Assembly (NCBI GenBank): GCA_038316355.1
Contig: JBBQAO010000006.1
Location: 21,201 to 85,200, forward strand
Length of the DNA stretch: 64,000 nucleotides
Direction of reading: 5' to 3'
DNA from: Ga0077527 sp038316355
GTDB lineage: Bacteria; Pseudomonadota; Gammaproteobacteria; Burkholderiales; SG8-41
The notes below the pieces were generated by a model. The model saw only the letters and a program-made list of their open reading frames with translations, did no database searches and was not told the DNA's origin. The position numbers and the translations under genes were made by a program. Each line of letters starts with the position of its first letter. Positions within the stretch are counted from its first letter, which is position 1. Shown piece by piece: positions 63,861 to 64,000 of the stretch.

Positions 63861-64000
63861 CTAGGGAATGATCTCGACCACCCCTTGCGCCACCCTCTGC
63901 GGCAGCGGCAATGACGAGTCCAGGCCTTCCGCGAACGAGAGAATGCGGTAGCTGCTCCCCCCCTGGCGTAAGAGAATGGCCTCGGCGCGGCGCATGAACA
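63861..64000 (-). CDS. C-terminal end of an unrecognised protein
   Basis: The minus-strand frame is open from the window edge to a TAG at 63861-63863, giving 46 residues that end in QGVVEIIP. The stretch SSYRILSFAEGLDSSLPLPQRVA looks coding but matches no family I know. An ATG lies near 63995, yet the gene most likely continues beyond the window. It converges on fliR with an 11-base gap. Confidence 0.5.
   Translation of the reverse strand, partial: FMRRAEAILLRQGGSSYRILSFAEGLDSSLPLPQRVAQGVVEIIP

Overview
The window is a GC-rich piece of a betaproteobacterial chromosome. Signs of this are two Bug-type periplasmic binding proteins, the alaC-hom-thrC order, a surE-pcm-nlpD cluster, and a polar-flagellum cluster with flaG, fliT, an FhlB-like gene and a PilZ brake protein. 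The lineage looks Burkholderiales- or Rhodocyclales-like. I cannot name a genus. I saw no IS element, prophage, CRISPR array, rRNA or tRNA. Base composition and gene density look even.

Layout. (1) 1-5.2 kb, accessory metabolism: a thioesterase end, a lone PIN-domain gene, a TauD-type dioxygenase, two Bug proteins, and a hydrolase-OsmC fusion. (2) 5.2-17.7 kb, mostly housekeeping: a PAS-GGDEF-EAL protein, clpB behind a clear heat-shock (sigma32) promoter, an FMN glutamate-synthase-like protein, nadC, the alaC-hom-thrC operon and an Mth938-like protein. (3) 17.7-33.6 kb: a 1532-residue multi-PAS histidine kinase, the MoxR-DUF58-transglutaminase operon, surE-pcm-nlpD (rpoS does not follow nlpD), an RraA-like/CoA-transferase/acyl-CoA dehydrogenase operon, an acyltransferase and a nitrilase-family hydrolase. 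(4) 33.6-41.0 kb, a signalling island: three histidine kinases, a receiver-PAS-GGDEF-EAL protein and a NarL-type regulator. It is split by a 0.5-kb intergenic region with short tandem repeats and a good sigma54 promoter match. (5) 41.2-63.9 kb, flagella: two diguanylate cyclases, fliC-flaG-fliD-fliS-fliT-fliK-like-fhlB-pilZ, a divergent HDOD gene and fliE, then fliF to fliR.

How it fits together. The flagellar block supplies filament, cap, chaperones, MS ring, C ring and export gate. It is surrounded by c-di-GMP genes: two GGDEF proteins, two GGDEF-EAL proteins and a PilZ effector. Sigma28 (FliA) promoter matches lie in front of fliC, one diguanylate cyclase and the HDOD gene, which suggests that motility feeds into c-di-GMP control. 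The least expected sequence features are 14-16 bp tandem duplications in front of signalling genes at 7.4, 22.4, 38.5 and 38.8 kb.
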